64,000 nt of DNA from Phyllobacterium zundukense (GCF_025452195.1 NZ_CP104970.1:62001-126000); one strand, 5' to 3'. Numbered from the stretch's first letter, positions 1 through 9,218 are shown. The notes: generated by a model not told the origin, from the letters alone. Made by a program: numbers and translations.

Positions 1-1374
1 CAACCACAAATGGTGGGCAACTGGGGCGTTTCCGAGGACAAAAGGACTTACACGTTCGAACTGAGGGATGGCTTGGCGTGGCATGACGGCACTCCAGTCA
101 CTGCGGCTGACTGTGTCGCCTCGCTTCGCCGGTGGGCAAAAGTCCATCCCGGTGGAAAATTGATCATGGCGCGGGCAAGAGACATCTCTGCGAAGGATCA
201 ACGCACCTTCACTATAGTACTCAACGAACCTCTTTCGTTGCTGATCAATATTCTAGGGGACGTCACTGCGCCACTGCCATTCATGATGCGTGAAAAAGAC
301 GCAGAGCTCCCTGCCACTGAGCAGGTAACCTCAAACATTGGGTCGGGCCCCTTCAGGTTCAACAAAAACCTTGCTAGGCCCGGCGCCAGCTTTGCATATG
401 ATCGCAACGATCAATATGTACCGCGACAGGAAGCTTCTAACGGATTGGCCGGCGGCAAGATCGTGAACGTAGATCGCGTGGTTTGGAACATCATTTCGGA
501 CCAGCAGACTGCTCTAGCAGCACTTCAAGCGGGCGAGGTCGATCTCCTCGACAGTCCGGCAGTTGATCTTCTGTCAGTCATCGATGCCGATCCTAACCTT
601 GAGGTTCGGGACCTGAATCAAGGGGGGTTGAACAATGTCCTGCGGATGAACTTCTTGCAGCCTCCGTTCAACAATGTGAAGGCCCGTCAGGCCTTGCTCC
701 ATCTGATTGACCAGGAAGCGTTCCTAAATATCCTGTTCCCGGATCCAAGATTCCGTAGCACCGTTACATCTATATTCGGACATTCCACGCTTTACACAAA
801 TGATGCAAATACGGGATGGTTCAAGAAGGGAGGGGATCCGGAGAAGGCCAAGCAGCTCTTCAAGGAGGCCGGTTATGCGGGCGAAAAGGTTCTCATTCTC
901 CAACCGACTGACTTGGGATTGGCAGCAAGTAGCGCCTGCCAACTGCTAGCAGACACCCTACGCAAAGTTGGAGTCAATGCAGAGCTTGCCCCGATGGCTT
1001 GGGGTGAGCTTGCCACGCGCCGGTCTAACAAAGGCCCAGTCGACAATGGTGGCTGGAGTCTCTTCATTTCGGACCAGTCAGACTACGCCCTTGGAAATCC
1101 CATTGGCTCGCCTTTCTTGGTCGCGAGCGGTGACGACGCCTGGTACGGTTGGCCGAAATCCGATGAGTATGAGGCGTTGCGGGCCAAATGGGCGGACGTT
1201 GAAACGCTTGACCAACGCAAGGATCTGGCTCGGCAGATGCAAACTGTATGGTGGGATTTCGTCGGCGATATGAGGCTTGGTCAAAATTCCCAGCCTATTG
1301 CATATAGAAAAGCTCTAACCGGCCTGATTGGTATGCCGCAGATTCTTCCCATGTGGAATCTCAGGAAAGCGTAG
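1..1374 (+). CDS. Peptide-type ABC transporter substrate-binding protein, 5' end outside window
   Basis: This is an extracellular solute-binding protein of family 5 (SBP_bac_5, the DppA/OppA/NikA fold), which captures peptides or peptide-like compounds in the periplasm for an ABC importer. The frame is open from base 1, so the signal peptide and roughly the first 80 residues lie before the window; 457 codons remain. Family-like features are the early LRDGLAWHDGTPVTAADCV block and the later MNFLQPPFNNVKARQAL block. The internal ATG at base 10 is not the true start, because the upstream residues QPQ match the same place in the inverted copy at 1787-2497. A strong hairpin follows the stop. No permease or ATPase of this class is in the window; they may lie to the left. 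Confidence 0.88.
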   Translation, partial: QPQMVGNWGVSEDKRTYTFELRDGLAWHDGTPVTAADCVASLRRWAKVHPGGKLIMARARDISAKDQRTFTIVLNEPLSLLINILGDVTAPLPFMMREKDAELPATEQVTSNIGSGPFRFNKNLARPGASFAYDRNDQYVPRQEASNGLAGGKIVNVDRVVWNIISDQQTALAALQAGEVDLLDSPAVDLLSVIDADPNLEVRDLNQGGLNNVLRMNFLQPPFNNVKARQALLHLIDQEAFLNILFPDPRFRSTVTSIFGHSTLYTNDANTGWFKKGGDPEKAKQLFKEAGYAGEKVLILQPTDLGLAASSACQLLADTLRKVGVNAELAPMAWGELATRRSNKGPVDNGGWSLFISDQSDYALGNPIGSPFLVASGDDAWYGWPKSDEYEALRAKWADVETLDQRKDLARQMQTVWWDFVGDMRLGQNSQPIAYRKALTGLIGMPQILPMWNLRKA

Positions 1375-1409
1375 CGCCCGACAAGAGTATAACTCGCACG
1401 AGTCAGAGG

Positions 1410-1447
1410 TTCGGCCATCGCTATGACGGCGATGGCCGAATGTTTTA
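1410..1447 (+). terminator. Probable intrinsic terminator after the binding-protein gene
   Basis: A perfect 12-bp inverted repeat (TTCGGCCATCGC and its complement, arms 1410-1421 and 1429-1440, 7-nt loop) is followed by TGTTTTA. It sits 36 bp after the stop codon, as expected for a Rho-independent terminator. Confidence 0.75.
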
Positions 1448-1786
1448 CTTCGAAAGGAGCCTCCAAGGACTGTGGTGCTGGCGAGTCAAACTTACCAAAC
1501 GTCGGCACATCCCGCGGTAAAACAAATGTTGCATCTTATTCAATAATGAATTAAACGGATCAAGTTCATATGAGGGGCCGAAATGAATGAGAGCAAAGAC
1601 TTTACGTGGCGGGATTTATGCGGTCGCATCTACGGGTGTCCGCCCACTGCCTCGTCAGCCGCTTGTTGCCATTTCGGCGGATGTCGTTGAGCTATACAAA
1701 TATCTCTGACTGATTGTAACGGGGTCCGGGTCAAATGTGCATCCATCGCTCTATGGCGGTGACGGGAGTCAGGCAAATGGTCCCTA
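1448..1786. other. Intergenic stretch without a supported gene
   Basis: No reading frame here resembles a known protein. It contains one copy of the recurrent word ACAAATGTTGCAT (1522-1534), also found upstream of the amidase and CocE genes. The truncated inverted binding-protein copy ends at its right edge, so an ancient rearrangement boundary lies near 1800. Confidence 0.5.
1522..1534 (+). promoter_or_regulatory. Recurrent operator-like word, copy 1
   Basis: ACAAATGTTGCAT matches the consensus ACAWAYGTTGCAW seen at 4143-4155 (reverse), 4385-4397 and 6725-6737. The other three copies lie in front of hydrolase genes. This copy has no obvious gene directly downstream on either strand. Its function is inferred only from recurrence. 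Confidence 0.3.
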
Positions 1787-2497
1787 CTATCCTGCGAGGG
1801 ATCCGACCACATTGCCGCCTGCATACATATCTGGCGGCTCCGCACGCGGCACATAATTTAAGTTGCGATCGTAAGTAACGCTTGCGCCCGGCTTGGCGAG
1901 ATCAAGATTGAACTTGAAAGGCCCCGACCCAATATTCGCGGTAACCTGCTGGGTTGGGGGACGAATTGCATCCTTCTCTCGCATGACAAAAATACGTTCG
2001 GCCGCCAAGATGTCGATCAGCAAGCTCAGCGGCTCCTTGAGCTCAATAATAAAGGTCTTAGCGCCCTTGGTTGAAATATCCTTGACTCGTTCCGTTACCA
2101 GTGGTCCAACACCCGCCTTCATCTGACCCCAGCGGCGAAGCGAGGCGACACAGTCAGCCGCAGTGACTGGAGTCCCGTCATGCCACGCCAAGCCATCCCG
2201 CAGTTCGAATGTGTAACTCCTTTTGTCCCCGGAAACCTTCCACTCACCCACCATCTGTGGTTGCGGTTTCATTTGGCTGTCAAGGCCGAAAAGGGTGTCA
2301 TAAATTGCGAGGGCGTGATCCCAAGTTATAGTTGAATACGAATAATACGGATCATAGGCAAGGAGGTGACTGTGCATCGCCATGCGAACGGTACCCGCTG
2401 CCGTTGAGGCAGCATGTACGCGCGGAATTGGCGGAAAGGATAGCGCAGCTCCTGCCGCCATGCCCATCTTGATGATGTCGCGCCGAGATATAATCAT
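1787..2497 (-). pseudogene. Truncated second copy of a family-5 binding protein
   Basis: This N-terminal fragment is a paralogue of the protein at 1-1374, in opposite orientation. It begins with a twin-arginine-type export signal (ISRRDIIKMGMAAGAALS, with an AHA-type cleavage region near residue 30) and follows the family as far as the YVPRAEPP block. It then loses homology near base 1803 and stops after five unrelated residues. At 236 residues against about 530 for the family it lacks most of both lobes, so it cannot bind substrate as a normal SBP. A stretch near 2126-2225 is almost identical at DNA level to bases 42-141, while the flanks are much more diverged, which suggests patchy conversion between the copies. 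Confidence 0.8.
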
Positions 2498-2736
2498 GAT
2501 TCACCTCCCATTTTGGACTGTTAACTAAGTCTTAGCAGCACCTCGCCTCGAAGCCGTTGGGTACGCACCTCGAAAAGTCGCAAGGTTTGGCAATCGGTAG
2601 GATCTGCACTTCCCGCGAGCAATGTAGTGAGCCGACAGTTGAGGACGTTCAGACTCTAAAGTTGCACGGCATGAGGTCATTGACCCTGTTAATCGGAGAG
2701 GCGAGCGCGGAGCGTAGGAGTCGCTGGTTGAAGGTG

Positions 2737-3921
2737 TCAGGTTGTGCTCAGCGCATCGCGGATCGCAAGCAGCGCCGGCCTTTCGTCAAGGCGACGTTGG
2801 GTGTAGTTTTCGTCGTTGGTGAGAGAGGAAAGCTTTACGGCTACAAACTCAGCGTCCGGGTCGATAAAGACGATCTGCCCATCCTGTCCACGCGCCCACA
2901 AAGTGCCACAACGCCTATCTTCTATCCACCAATGGTTGTGATAGGCTCCGTTGGGAAGTGACTGGCGGCTGCTGCCTGAGAGTTCGACACCGCCGCTCCG
3001 TGTTTCTTCTATCCAACTGTGCGGAATGATTTGGCGCCCGTCCCGGGCACCTCCGTCAACCAGCAACATTGCAAACCGACCCAGATCACGCAGAGTCGCG
3101 CACAAGCCGCCGCCCGCCGCGGCTAAACCGGCGTGGTCCACAGTGATATAGGCATCCTCAGCAGCGCCCATTTGCGCCCAAATCTCTTGGCTCATGAGAT
3201 CGGCCAACGACAGCCCAGACGCCCGCTCCAAGACACAGCCCAGCACGTTGGTTGTGATGTTGCAATAATGGAACGAGGCACCGTGTGGCCGCGCTGCTTT
3301 ATCGAGCGAGAGGATCAGGTCCCATACAGTGCGTGGCCAGTCTGGTCGGTTGTGCGGGTACCAGCCGTTGGCGAGAAAAAGCTTCCGGATGTGGGAATCT
3401 TCATTCGTGGATTCGTCGAAGAATACACCGCCAGTCATGTCGAGCAGCTGCTGCACCGTCGCTCCCCGGAAGGCGGTTGCAGCGAGTTCCGGCAGATATT
3501 CTGTGACCGGCTCTTTGACATCGAGCAAACCTTTATCCTCGACAATTCCGGCGAGCGTACCTATGAACGATTTGGTCGCCGAGTGAATAAGATGCTGCTT
3601 GTGCGGGGCGAGTTCATTCATGTAACGCTCAAATATGATCCGGCCCCGATGCAAAACGAGGAACCCGTCTGTAGAGCTCTCGTTAAGGAACTCGTCGACG
3701 GATCGTTTGCCTTCACGGAAATCGATCATAATGTCGCCAAGTGGCTGAAGGCTCTCGGGTAGTGGCCGCACGGGACCGTCGCCCCGCCAAATCGGGGCCG
3801 TTGCCGTCATCTCGCGGACATGCTGGTTGGTCCAGCGGTTCCAGGGCGGCAACTCCCACCCATCTCGCGGGATGATCGGTGCGCCGGGGCTACGGCGGTC
3901 GCGCAACCGCATGTCAGTCAT
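2737..3921 (-). CDS. Serine hydrolase of the class C beta-lactamase fold, 6-aminohexanoate-dimer hydrolase-like
   Basis: A 394-residue cytoplasmic hydrolase of the beta-lactamase/PBP4 fold (PF00144). The S-x-x-K motif is SATK with Ser114 and Lys117, and the Tyr of motif 2 is in FHYCN. The class A-type KTG is absent and a GQDGQ stretch stands near the third-motif position. Length and motif spacing are very close to NylB-type hydrolases (about 392 residues, Ser112/Lys115/Tyr215), which cleave linear amides or esters, so I infer amidase or esterase activity rather than antibiotic resistance. There is no signal peptide. It is divergent from the CocE gene at 4647, and a perfect palindrome (4146-4157) lies in the gap between them. 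Confidence 0.8.
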   Translation of the reverse strand: MTDMRLRDRRSPGAPIIPRDGWELPPWNRWTNQHVREMTATAPIWRGDGPVRPLPESLQPLGDIMIDFREGKRSVDEFLNESSTDGFLVLHRGRIIFERYMNELAPHKQHLIHSATKSFIGTLAGIVEDKGLLDVKEPVTEYLPELAATAFRGATVQQLLDMTGGVFFDESTNEDSHIRKLFLANGWYPHNRPDWPRTVWDLILSLDKAARPHGASFHYCNITTNVLGCVLERASGLSLADLMSQEIWAQMGAAEDAYITVDHAGLAAAGGGLCATLRDLGRFAMLLVDGGARDGRQIIPHSWIEETRSGGVELSGSSRQSLPNGAYHNHWWIEDRRCGTLWARGQDGQIVFIDPDAEFVAVKLSSLTNDENYTQRRLDERPALLAIRDALSTT

Positions 3922-4142
3922 ACTTTCTTCCTCTTTTTTCCATCAGCGTGCTCGATACGCCGTTTTTCATTTCCGGGTTGCCGCTATGGAAATGCCTTGA
4001 ACTGCAATGCGGACGCGGTCGTGAATCAACTGCACCTAAACGGTGGCCATGCACCGTCGTGACTTAACGAGCTGCGGAATCTTCAATGTCTGAAACCCTA
4101 AATACTTGCGTCAACGGCATCTGTACCTCAGCTCGATTGGAC

Positions 4143-4158
4143 TTGCAACATATGTTGT
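4143..4158 (-). promoter_or_regulatory. Operator-like palindrome, recurrent word copy 2
   Basis: A perfect 12-bp palindrome CAACATATGTTG (4146-4157). Read on the minus strand the site gives ACATATGTTGCAA, which fits the ACAWAYGTTGCAW word found three more times in the left end. It is about 220 bp upstream of the serine hydrolase start, a plausible regulator site. Confidence 0.4.
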
Positions 4159-4380
4159 AGATGACAACAGATAATCCATACGTTTCATAAATTGGAACGC
4201 AGGCTGCGCTGAGTTAAACACGCCCGACCGGCAGTCCTCTACCTGGATCGTCCTTACCGGGGGGATCGCCGCCTGGCCGCGACATTCTCTCCTGTCTCAA
4301 AACCGGTGTCACCGGCGTCAAGTGGGTATCCGGCGTCATTTCACGATCCCAAGAGAACAAATGCATTAAAACTTCGAATC

Positions 4381-4540
4381 TAAAACAAACGTTGCATTTT
4401 CTGGCAAAACCTGCAACTCACTACCCCAACATGCGACATCCGGTGAATAGAGTGCCTAGGGACATTCGAGAAGACCGAACAGTCGCGGTGAGGCTTGATG
4501 AGTATGTCAGCATGACGTCACGGTCTGGCGTCTATCAAGC
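4381..4540 (+). pseudogene. Duplicated amidase promoter and first codons
   Basis: This segment aligns with 6721-6880 with few differences: TAAAACAA, GTTGCATTT, CGGTGAAT, AGTGCCT, then AGTCGCGGTGAGGCTTGATG. The GTG at 4488 corresponds to the amidase GTG at 6827, and the frame continues as VRLDEYV before diverging into unrelated sequence. It is therefore a duplicated 5' segment of the amidase gene. It lies just upstream of the CocE gene and may serve as its promoter. Confidence 0.75.
4385..4397 (+). promoter_or_regulatory. Recurrent operator-like word, copy 3
   Basis: ACAAACGTTGCAT is inside the duplicated amidase-promoter block, 250 bp upstream of the CocE start. It equals the site at 6725-6737 in all but two bases. 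Confidence 0.4.
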
Positions 4541-4646
4541 AGTCGATCAATTGGCCTGCCGTTCATGCGCAGGCCCCAAACGAGGAGGCTTGCCGTGACG
4601 GCAACTTCATCCAAAGCGCGGCGGCTAGGTAAAGGGAGCCCTCGCG

Positions 4647-6452
4647 ATGGCTGCTTCCACTGATCTGGTTCCCGTCGCAAGCTCAGCAACTGCCTGTACC
4701 GAATGCTCCTCAGGCGTGCAAGCCGACGGCGCCGGCGTTATTCCTTTCCCACGGCCCCGCTACGAGGTAAATATCGAAAAGGACGTTCGCATCCAGATGA
4801 GCGATGGGATCGGTCTCTACGCCGATATCTATCGTCCGCAAGGGGTGGATAGCCGGTTGCCGACAATTCTGATCCGCACACCATACAGTAAAGCGCCCTA
4901 CCAAGAGCGGCATGAGTCGGCTGCACATAGTGGCGTAGCCTACATGTTCGCCGGGCAGGGCTTTGCAGTCGTGGTTCAGGACGTTCGCGGCCGATATAGT
5001 TCGGAGGGGCCCTACCACATTTTGCTAGGCGACGTTGACGATGGTTACGAGACCATCAGTTGGATCACATCACAACATTGGTCAAACGGCAAGGTCGGCG
5101 GCTTTGGTTGCTCGGCGCTCGGCATTGCACAAATCATGATGTCGCAGCGCCGTCCGCCGGGGCTCGCGGCTATTGTTCCGCAAGGCGCTTCCGGCTCGAT
5201 GCGCAACATGCCTTACGACTTTCAACCCGACAACCTTCCCAGATTCAGCCGGTGGTTCAGATTCCTTCGCGACAACCCAACGTGGGGCAGCCAGCCGCCG
5301 AATACCGACATTGCCGCATTCGTTCGTACGTTGCCAATTGCTGATATGACCGAGCGGTCTGGCGGTTATCCGAACGATTGGCGCGATTGGACCACCCATG
5401 CTGCCGGCGAGCCTTGGTGGGATCGATACCAGCTCTTTGACAAAAACTCGCGGCCGGACGTAGCTGCGCTCCACGTCAATTCCTGGTTCGATCCCAACGT
5501 CGGGGACCAACTCGACCTGTTCAACGCGTTCCAAGAACAGTCGGTCTCGGAACGGTCGCGCCGCAACCAGTACATAATCATCTCCCCAACCTCACACTGC
5601 CAAACCGAGACCAATCAGTCGCCATATGTTTATGGAGAGCGCAATTTCGGGGACGTGCGGCAAGATTACTGGGGGTTATATTTGCGCTGGTACGAGCATT
5701 GGTTGTACGGGCGCCCTGGTGGTCTCAATCTACCCCACGTTCAGTACTATTTGATGGGGGCAAATCTCTGGAAATCCAGTGACAGTTGGCCGCTGCCTGG
5801 GACGCGATTTGTTCCCTATTTTATGACGAGTGGTGGAAATGCTAATACGGGTCGGGGTGACGGTGAACTGTCCACCGTCATCGCGAAGGGACCGCCCGAC
5901 CGCTACAAATACGACCCCGCTGATCCTGTTCCCGGCGATGGAGGTCCGCCGATCGACCAACGGCCTGTAGATCAGCGACTTGACCGCCTTGTCTATAAGA
6001 GCAAGCCGCTCAAGGAGGGTATGGAAGTGACTGGGCCGTTGCGCGCCGTTCTATACATTTCGTCGTCGGCTGTTGACACCGACTTCTTTGTACAACTCAA
6101 TGACATATATCCGGACGGAAGAGTCTATCCGATTCAGATGGGACTTTCCCGCGCACGCTATCGGGAAGCCTACAAGGAATCGCGCCGATATCTACAAGAC
6201 TATACGCGACCGGAATTTCTCGCGCCGGGCAAAATCTACCGCGTTGACATCAATATGCAGGCAACCGGCTATTGGTTTGGTCCGGGGCACCGCATCGCCG
6301 TGCAGGTGTCGAGCAGTCTATTTCCTTCCTATGCTCGAAACCTAAACACTGGCGGGGACAATACGCAAACCGAGATGAAGGTTGCCGAGAACGTAATTTA
6401 CCATGATGCCGATCATCCTTCCCACGTCCTCCTCCCGGTGGTTCCGAATTAG
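4647..6452 (+). CDS. CocE/NonD family serine hydrolase (X-Pro dipeptidyl-peptidase S15 family)
   Basis: A 601-residue alpha/beta hydrolase with a C-terminal jelly-roll domain, as in cocaine esterase, alpha-amino-acid ester hydrolases and glutaryl acylases. The probable triad is Ser156 in GFGCSALG, Asp282 in NSWFDPN and His317 in SPTSHC; the conserved RGRYSSEG block precedes the nucleophile. The C-terminal part (MEVTGPLRAVLYISSSAVDTD) is typical of the PepX C-terminal domain. The family cleaves acyl esters or amides, so a substrate carrying an acylated amino acid is reasonable. GGGAG stands about 8 bases before the ATG. There is no clear export signal; the first 35 residues are low in hydrophobicity. 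Its upstream region is a copy of the amidase promoter. Confidence 0.88.
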   Translation: MAASTDLVPVASSATACTECSSGVQADGAGVIPFPRPRYEVNIEKDVRIQMSDGIGLYADIYRPQGVDSRLPTILIRTPYSKAPYQERHESAAHSGVAYMFAGQGFAVVVQDVRGRYSSEGPYHILLGDVDDGYETISWITSQHWSNGKVGGFGCSALGIAQIMMSQRRPPGLAAIVPQGASGSMRNMPYDFQPDNLPRFSRWFRFLRDNPTWGSQPPNTDIAAFVRTLPIADMTERSGGYPNDWRDWTTHAAGEPWWDRYQLFDKNSRPDVAALHVNSWFDPNVGDQLDLFNAFQEQSVSERSRRNQYIIISPTSHCQTETNQSPYVYGERNFGDVRQDYWGLYLRWYEHWLYGRPGGLNLPHVQYYLMGANLWKSSDSWPLPGTRFVPYFMTSGGNANTGRGDGELSTVIAKGPPDRYKYDPADPVPGDGGPPIDQRPVDQRLDRLVYKSKPLKEGMEVTGPLRAVLYISSSAVDTDFFVQLNDIYPDGRVYPIQMGLSRARYREAYKESRRYLQDYTRPEFLAPGKIYRVDINMQATGYWFGPGHRIAVQVSSSLFPSYARNLNTGGDNTQTEMKVAENVIYHDADHPSHVLLPVVPN

Positions 6453-6826
6453 GGCGTGAGTTGGTGCTGCATTGTTGTGAAATCGAAGTGCCCTCGATTA
6501 GGGATGGCTTAAGGCCGGCCTCGCTCAATCAACGGGTCCGTGCCAGAACGTTGCGGCCGGGCGGGGGCCATCGCTAGAAGCCTATGCCCGGTCTCGGAGC
6601 TTCCGCTTGAGAGAAGGGCTATGTGACGGTAGCAAAAGGCTTGGTTTAAGACGCCGATCGTCAAGTGCCGACCTGGAGTTCAAATTGCACCAGAAAACAA
6701 TTGCATCAAAAATAAAGAAGTAAAACAATCGTTGCATTTGTGGGCGAAACCTGCGACTTAGTATCCGACACGCGGGACTCCGGTGAATTGAGTGCCTGAG
6801 ACACTCGTAAAGAGAGGACAGTCGCG
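6453..6826. other. Amidase upstream region
   Basis: No gene is seen. The right half (6721-6826) is the parent of the duplicated block at 4381-4490 and carries the ACAATCGTTGCAT word and the ribosome-binding site AGAGAGGA before the amidase GTG. The left half shows nothing recognisable. Confidence 0.5.
6725..6737 (+). promoter_or_regulatory. Recurrent operator-like word, copy 4
   Basis: ACAATCGTTGCAT lies 90 bp upstream of the amidase GTG. It agrees with the ACAWAYGTTGCAW consensus except that its W-A pair reads A-T. Confidence 0.4.
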
Positions 6827-8266
6827 GTGAGGCTTGATGAATATGTGCAGCAAGACGCCACCGGTCTGGCGTCTCTCGTGAAAGCGGGTGAAATTACACC
6901 GTTGGAGCTAACGCGCTTGGCACGAGAAGCGCACGATGAGGTGAATCCCCGGGTAAACGCTGTCATCGAGTTCTACGAGGATGCCGAATCTGTCGCCGGT
7001 GCGAATGACGGTATTTTTGCCGGTGTACCATTTCTTCGAAAAGACACCGGAGCAAGCGAGGCTGGCCGCCTCCAGGAAAAAGGAAGCCGTCTGTTCAAGG
7101 GCTGCCGACCTGATACAGATAGCTATTATTTTCGCCGCGCACGGGAGGCAGGGCTCAGGACCCTCGGAAGAACAACGATGCCCGAATTCGGGACATCAGG
7201 CATGAGCCAATCGATTTTAAATGGTGTCACTGGCAACCCTTGGGATTTGGACCGGTCTGCGGGTGGATCGTCCTCGGGATCCGCGGCTGCTGTTGCTGCC
7301 GGCATTACGCCCATCGCACACAGTAGCGACGGCGGCGGATCAATTCGTATACCGGCATCCTGGTGCGGTCTTGTCGGCTTGAATCCATCTCGCGGACGCG
7401 TCTCCGGCGGCCCAAACAACCAAGACGCATCATTTGGCCGTAGTCGGGAGTTTGTTCTCTGTCGGACGGTCCGTGACATGGCCGCCGCGCTCGATGTTTT
7501 TTCCGGCCCTCATCCTGGCGATCCGTTCATCATCACCCAACCGAAGCGTTCTTATTGCGAAGAACTTTCACAGCTGACGCGCGTTTTGAGGGTGGGAGTT
7601 GCGAGGACCAAATGGGGTGCCGTGGATTTGGAGCCGGAAGTCCTTGAGGTCGTCGATTCAGTGGCCACTTTGCTTGAGGAAATGGGGCACAGGATCATCG
7701 AAATCGAGCCACCTTACGAACCTGCAGAATATTCCAGAATATTCCTCGCCGGTTCTGCTCGAAGCGCGCACCTACTTGGGGAATCGGCCCAGGCAATGGG
7801 GCGGACCATTAATACGGATACCGTGGAACCCATCAATTTAAAGATTTATGAATATGGCCGAAGAGCATCACCATTTCTAATGGGGGACGTACATGAGCTC
7901 ATGCGAAGACTGCGGGTGCGCGTAGCTGAGGCGGTCGAACCGTACGACATACTGCTAACGCCCACTTTGCCAACGGCGGCTCTACCACACGGCACTATTT
8001 ACTGCACGACCAACCCAACGCTCTCGGCGGAAGAATTCATGGAAGCGGATGCTGCGCTTTATCAATATCTTGGAGTGCTGAATGTCACGGGACATGCAGC
8101 TGTATCCTTGCCATTGGGACAAAGTTCCAACGGCATGCCTATCGGCCTGCAAATAGTTGGCCGTTTTGGCGACGAGGCGACGCTGGTTCGCATCGCACGG
8201 GATCTGGAGGAGGCGAGGCCCTGGAGGGGCCGGCACCCGAGAGTTTGGGCTGGCCAACAGCATTGA
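6827..8266 (+). CDS. Amidase signature family protein
   Basis: A 479-residue amidase signature enzyme (GatA/AtzF-like). The Ser-cisSer-Lys triad is visible: Lys72 in FLRKDTG, the cis-Ser in the AGGSSSGSAAAVAAG block near residue 149, and the nucleophile Ser172 in DGGGSIRIP. The family hydrolyses carboxylic amides to acid and ammonia; the substrate cannot be read from sequence. The GTG start at 6827 is chosen because AGAGAGGA lies about 8 bases upstream and because the same start region is duplicated at 4488. It precedes a racemase-like gene on the same strand, so an amide hydrolysis and epimerisation role for a small amino compound is possible. Confidence 0.9.
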   Translation: MRLDEYVQQDATGLASLVKAGEITPLELTRLAREAHDEVNPRVNAVIEFYEDAESVAGANDGIFAGVPFLRKDTGASEAGRLQEKGSRLFKGCRPDTDSYYFRRAREAGLRTLGRTTMPEFGTSGMSQSILNGVTGNPWDLDRSAGGSSSGSAAAVAAGITPIAHSSDGGGSIRIPASWCGLVGLNPSRGRVSGGPNNQDASFGRSREFVLCRTVRDMAAALDVFSGPHPGDPFIITQPKRSYCEELSQLTRVLRVGVARTKWGAVDLEPEVLEVVDSVATLLEEMGHRIIEIEPPYEPAEYSRIFLAGSARSAHLLGESAQAMGRTINTDTVEPINLKIYEYGRRASPFLMGDVHELMRRLRVRVAEAVEPYDILLTPTLPTAALPHGTIYCTTNPTLSAEEFMEADAALYQYLGVLNVTGHAAVSLPLGQSSNGMPIGLQIVGRFGDEATLVRIARDLEEARPWRGRHPRVWAGQQH

Positions 8267-8534
8267 TTTTCGGATGCCGGTGAATGACATCGGATCCAAC
8301 GTTCGTCGAATACGACAGCTATTTTTCTTCGACGGGCACTGAGCTTAGAAGGTCTCTGTCCGCGTGCAAGATTCGCGGGCTTCTCCATCGTCATGCAGGA
8401 AATGGTGCAGATCGAGATCGCCGCGTTGCAACAATGAAGCGCAGGTTTTTGCGATCTAATCAACTTAGAGAAAAGCTTGGGCGAGGCTGTTATGAGACGC
8501 ATCATTAGTCAAGAACTGCACAAAGGAGCAACTT

Positions 8535-9218
8535 ATGGCGACTATAGGAGTTTTGTCCCTGTCGAACGACGGCCGGTACATTGGCCAGCATCCCGATTTT
8601 GGTTACGGCATTGGCCATCCGAGCCGTTATGCGTCTCCTCCGATGCTAAAACAGATTCCCGGCGCTTGGGCAAATAATGTCGTTTCAGGCGATCATGCTT
8701 GCGAAATCGAGTACGTGAAAGCCGCCAAAGAGCTTGAACGAGCCGGAGCTTCGGCGCTCACATGTGACTGTGGCTTCACTGTTCGGTACCAGAAGGCCAT
8801 TGCTTCGGCCGTATCAATACCGGTATCAACTTCAAGCCTACTACTATTGCCAGCACTTCTGTCCACCGTCCCCCCGGACAAGAAGATAGCAGTACTGACT
8901 GCGGATTCGCGCTGCATAGATGCGGAAATTTGGGCTGCGCTCTCTATCACGGATCCATCAAGGTTGATTTTCGAAGGGCTCGAGGACACAGCAACATACG
9001 CTTACATGTGGGCCGAGAAAGGCGAAATCAATGTCCAGGACGTCTTGGCTGATACCGACGATATCATTGCTCGCGTTCAAAAACATGAAAAGGTAGCCGC
9101 GATTCTTTGCGAATGTACGGTATTCGTGCGTGTCTCGCCTCGAATCCGAAGATCGACGGGGCTGCCGGTTTATGATGCAGGGCACAACGCAGGTCTTCTT
9201 ATGGCCGGCGTAAGTTAG
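8535..9218 (+). CDS. Asp/Glu/hydantoin racemase-like protein
   Basis: A 227-residue protein of the Asp/Glu/hydantoin racemase superfamily, in which two cysteines act as acid and base in cofactor-free epimerisation or related chemistry. The first candidate cysteine is in TCDCGFTVR and the second in ILCECTVF; their spacing is right for the two half-domains. A strong AAAGGAG stands 8 bases before the ATG. Two further relatives lie in this window: a decayed copy at 16721-17196 and a more divergent intact one at 30291. Substrate specificity is unknown; hydantoin, aspartate or arylmalonate-type chemistry are all within the superfamily. Confidence 0.75.
   Translation: MATIGVLSLSNDGRYIGQHPDFGYGIGHPSRYASPPMLKQIPGAWANNVVSGDHACEIEYVKAAKELERAGASALTCDCGFTVRYQKAIASAVSIPVSTSSLLLLPALLSTVPPDKKIAVLTADSRCIDAEIWAALSITDPSRLIFEGLEDTATYAYMWAEKGEINVQDVLADTDDIIARVQKHEKVAAILCECTVFVRVSPRIRRSTGLPVYDAGHNAGLLMAGVS

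Larger units (their letters stand above)
3922..4646. other. Regulatory/decayed region between divergent hydrolase genes
   Basis: No complete gene is present. It contains the palindrome CAACATATGTTG and a copy of about 150 bp of the upstream region and first codons of the amidase at 6827, offset by about 2340 bp. The rest of the stretch shows nothing recognisable. Confidence 0.6.

Noticed and set aside
6732..6760. Sigma-70 promoter using TTGCAT as the -35 box of the amidase
   Set aside because: The nearest -10-like TAGTAT is about 21 bases away, too far for a usable spacing.
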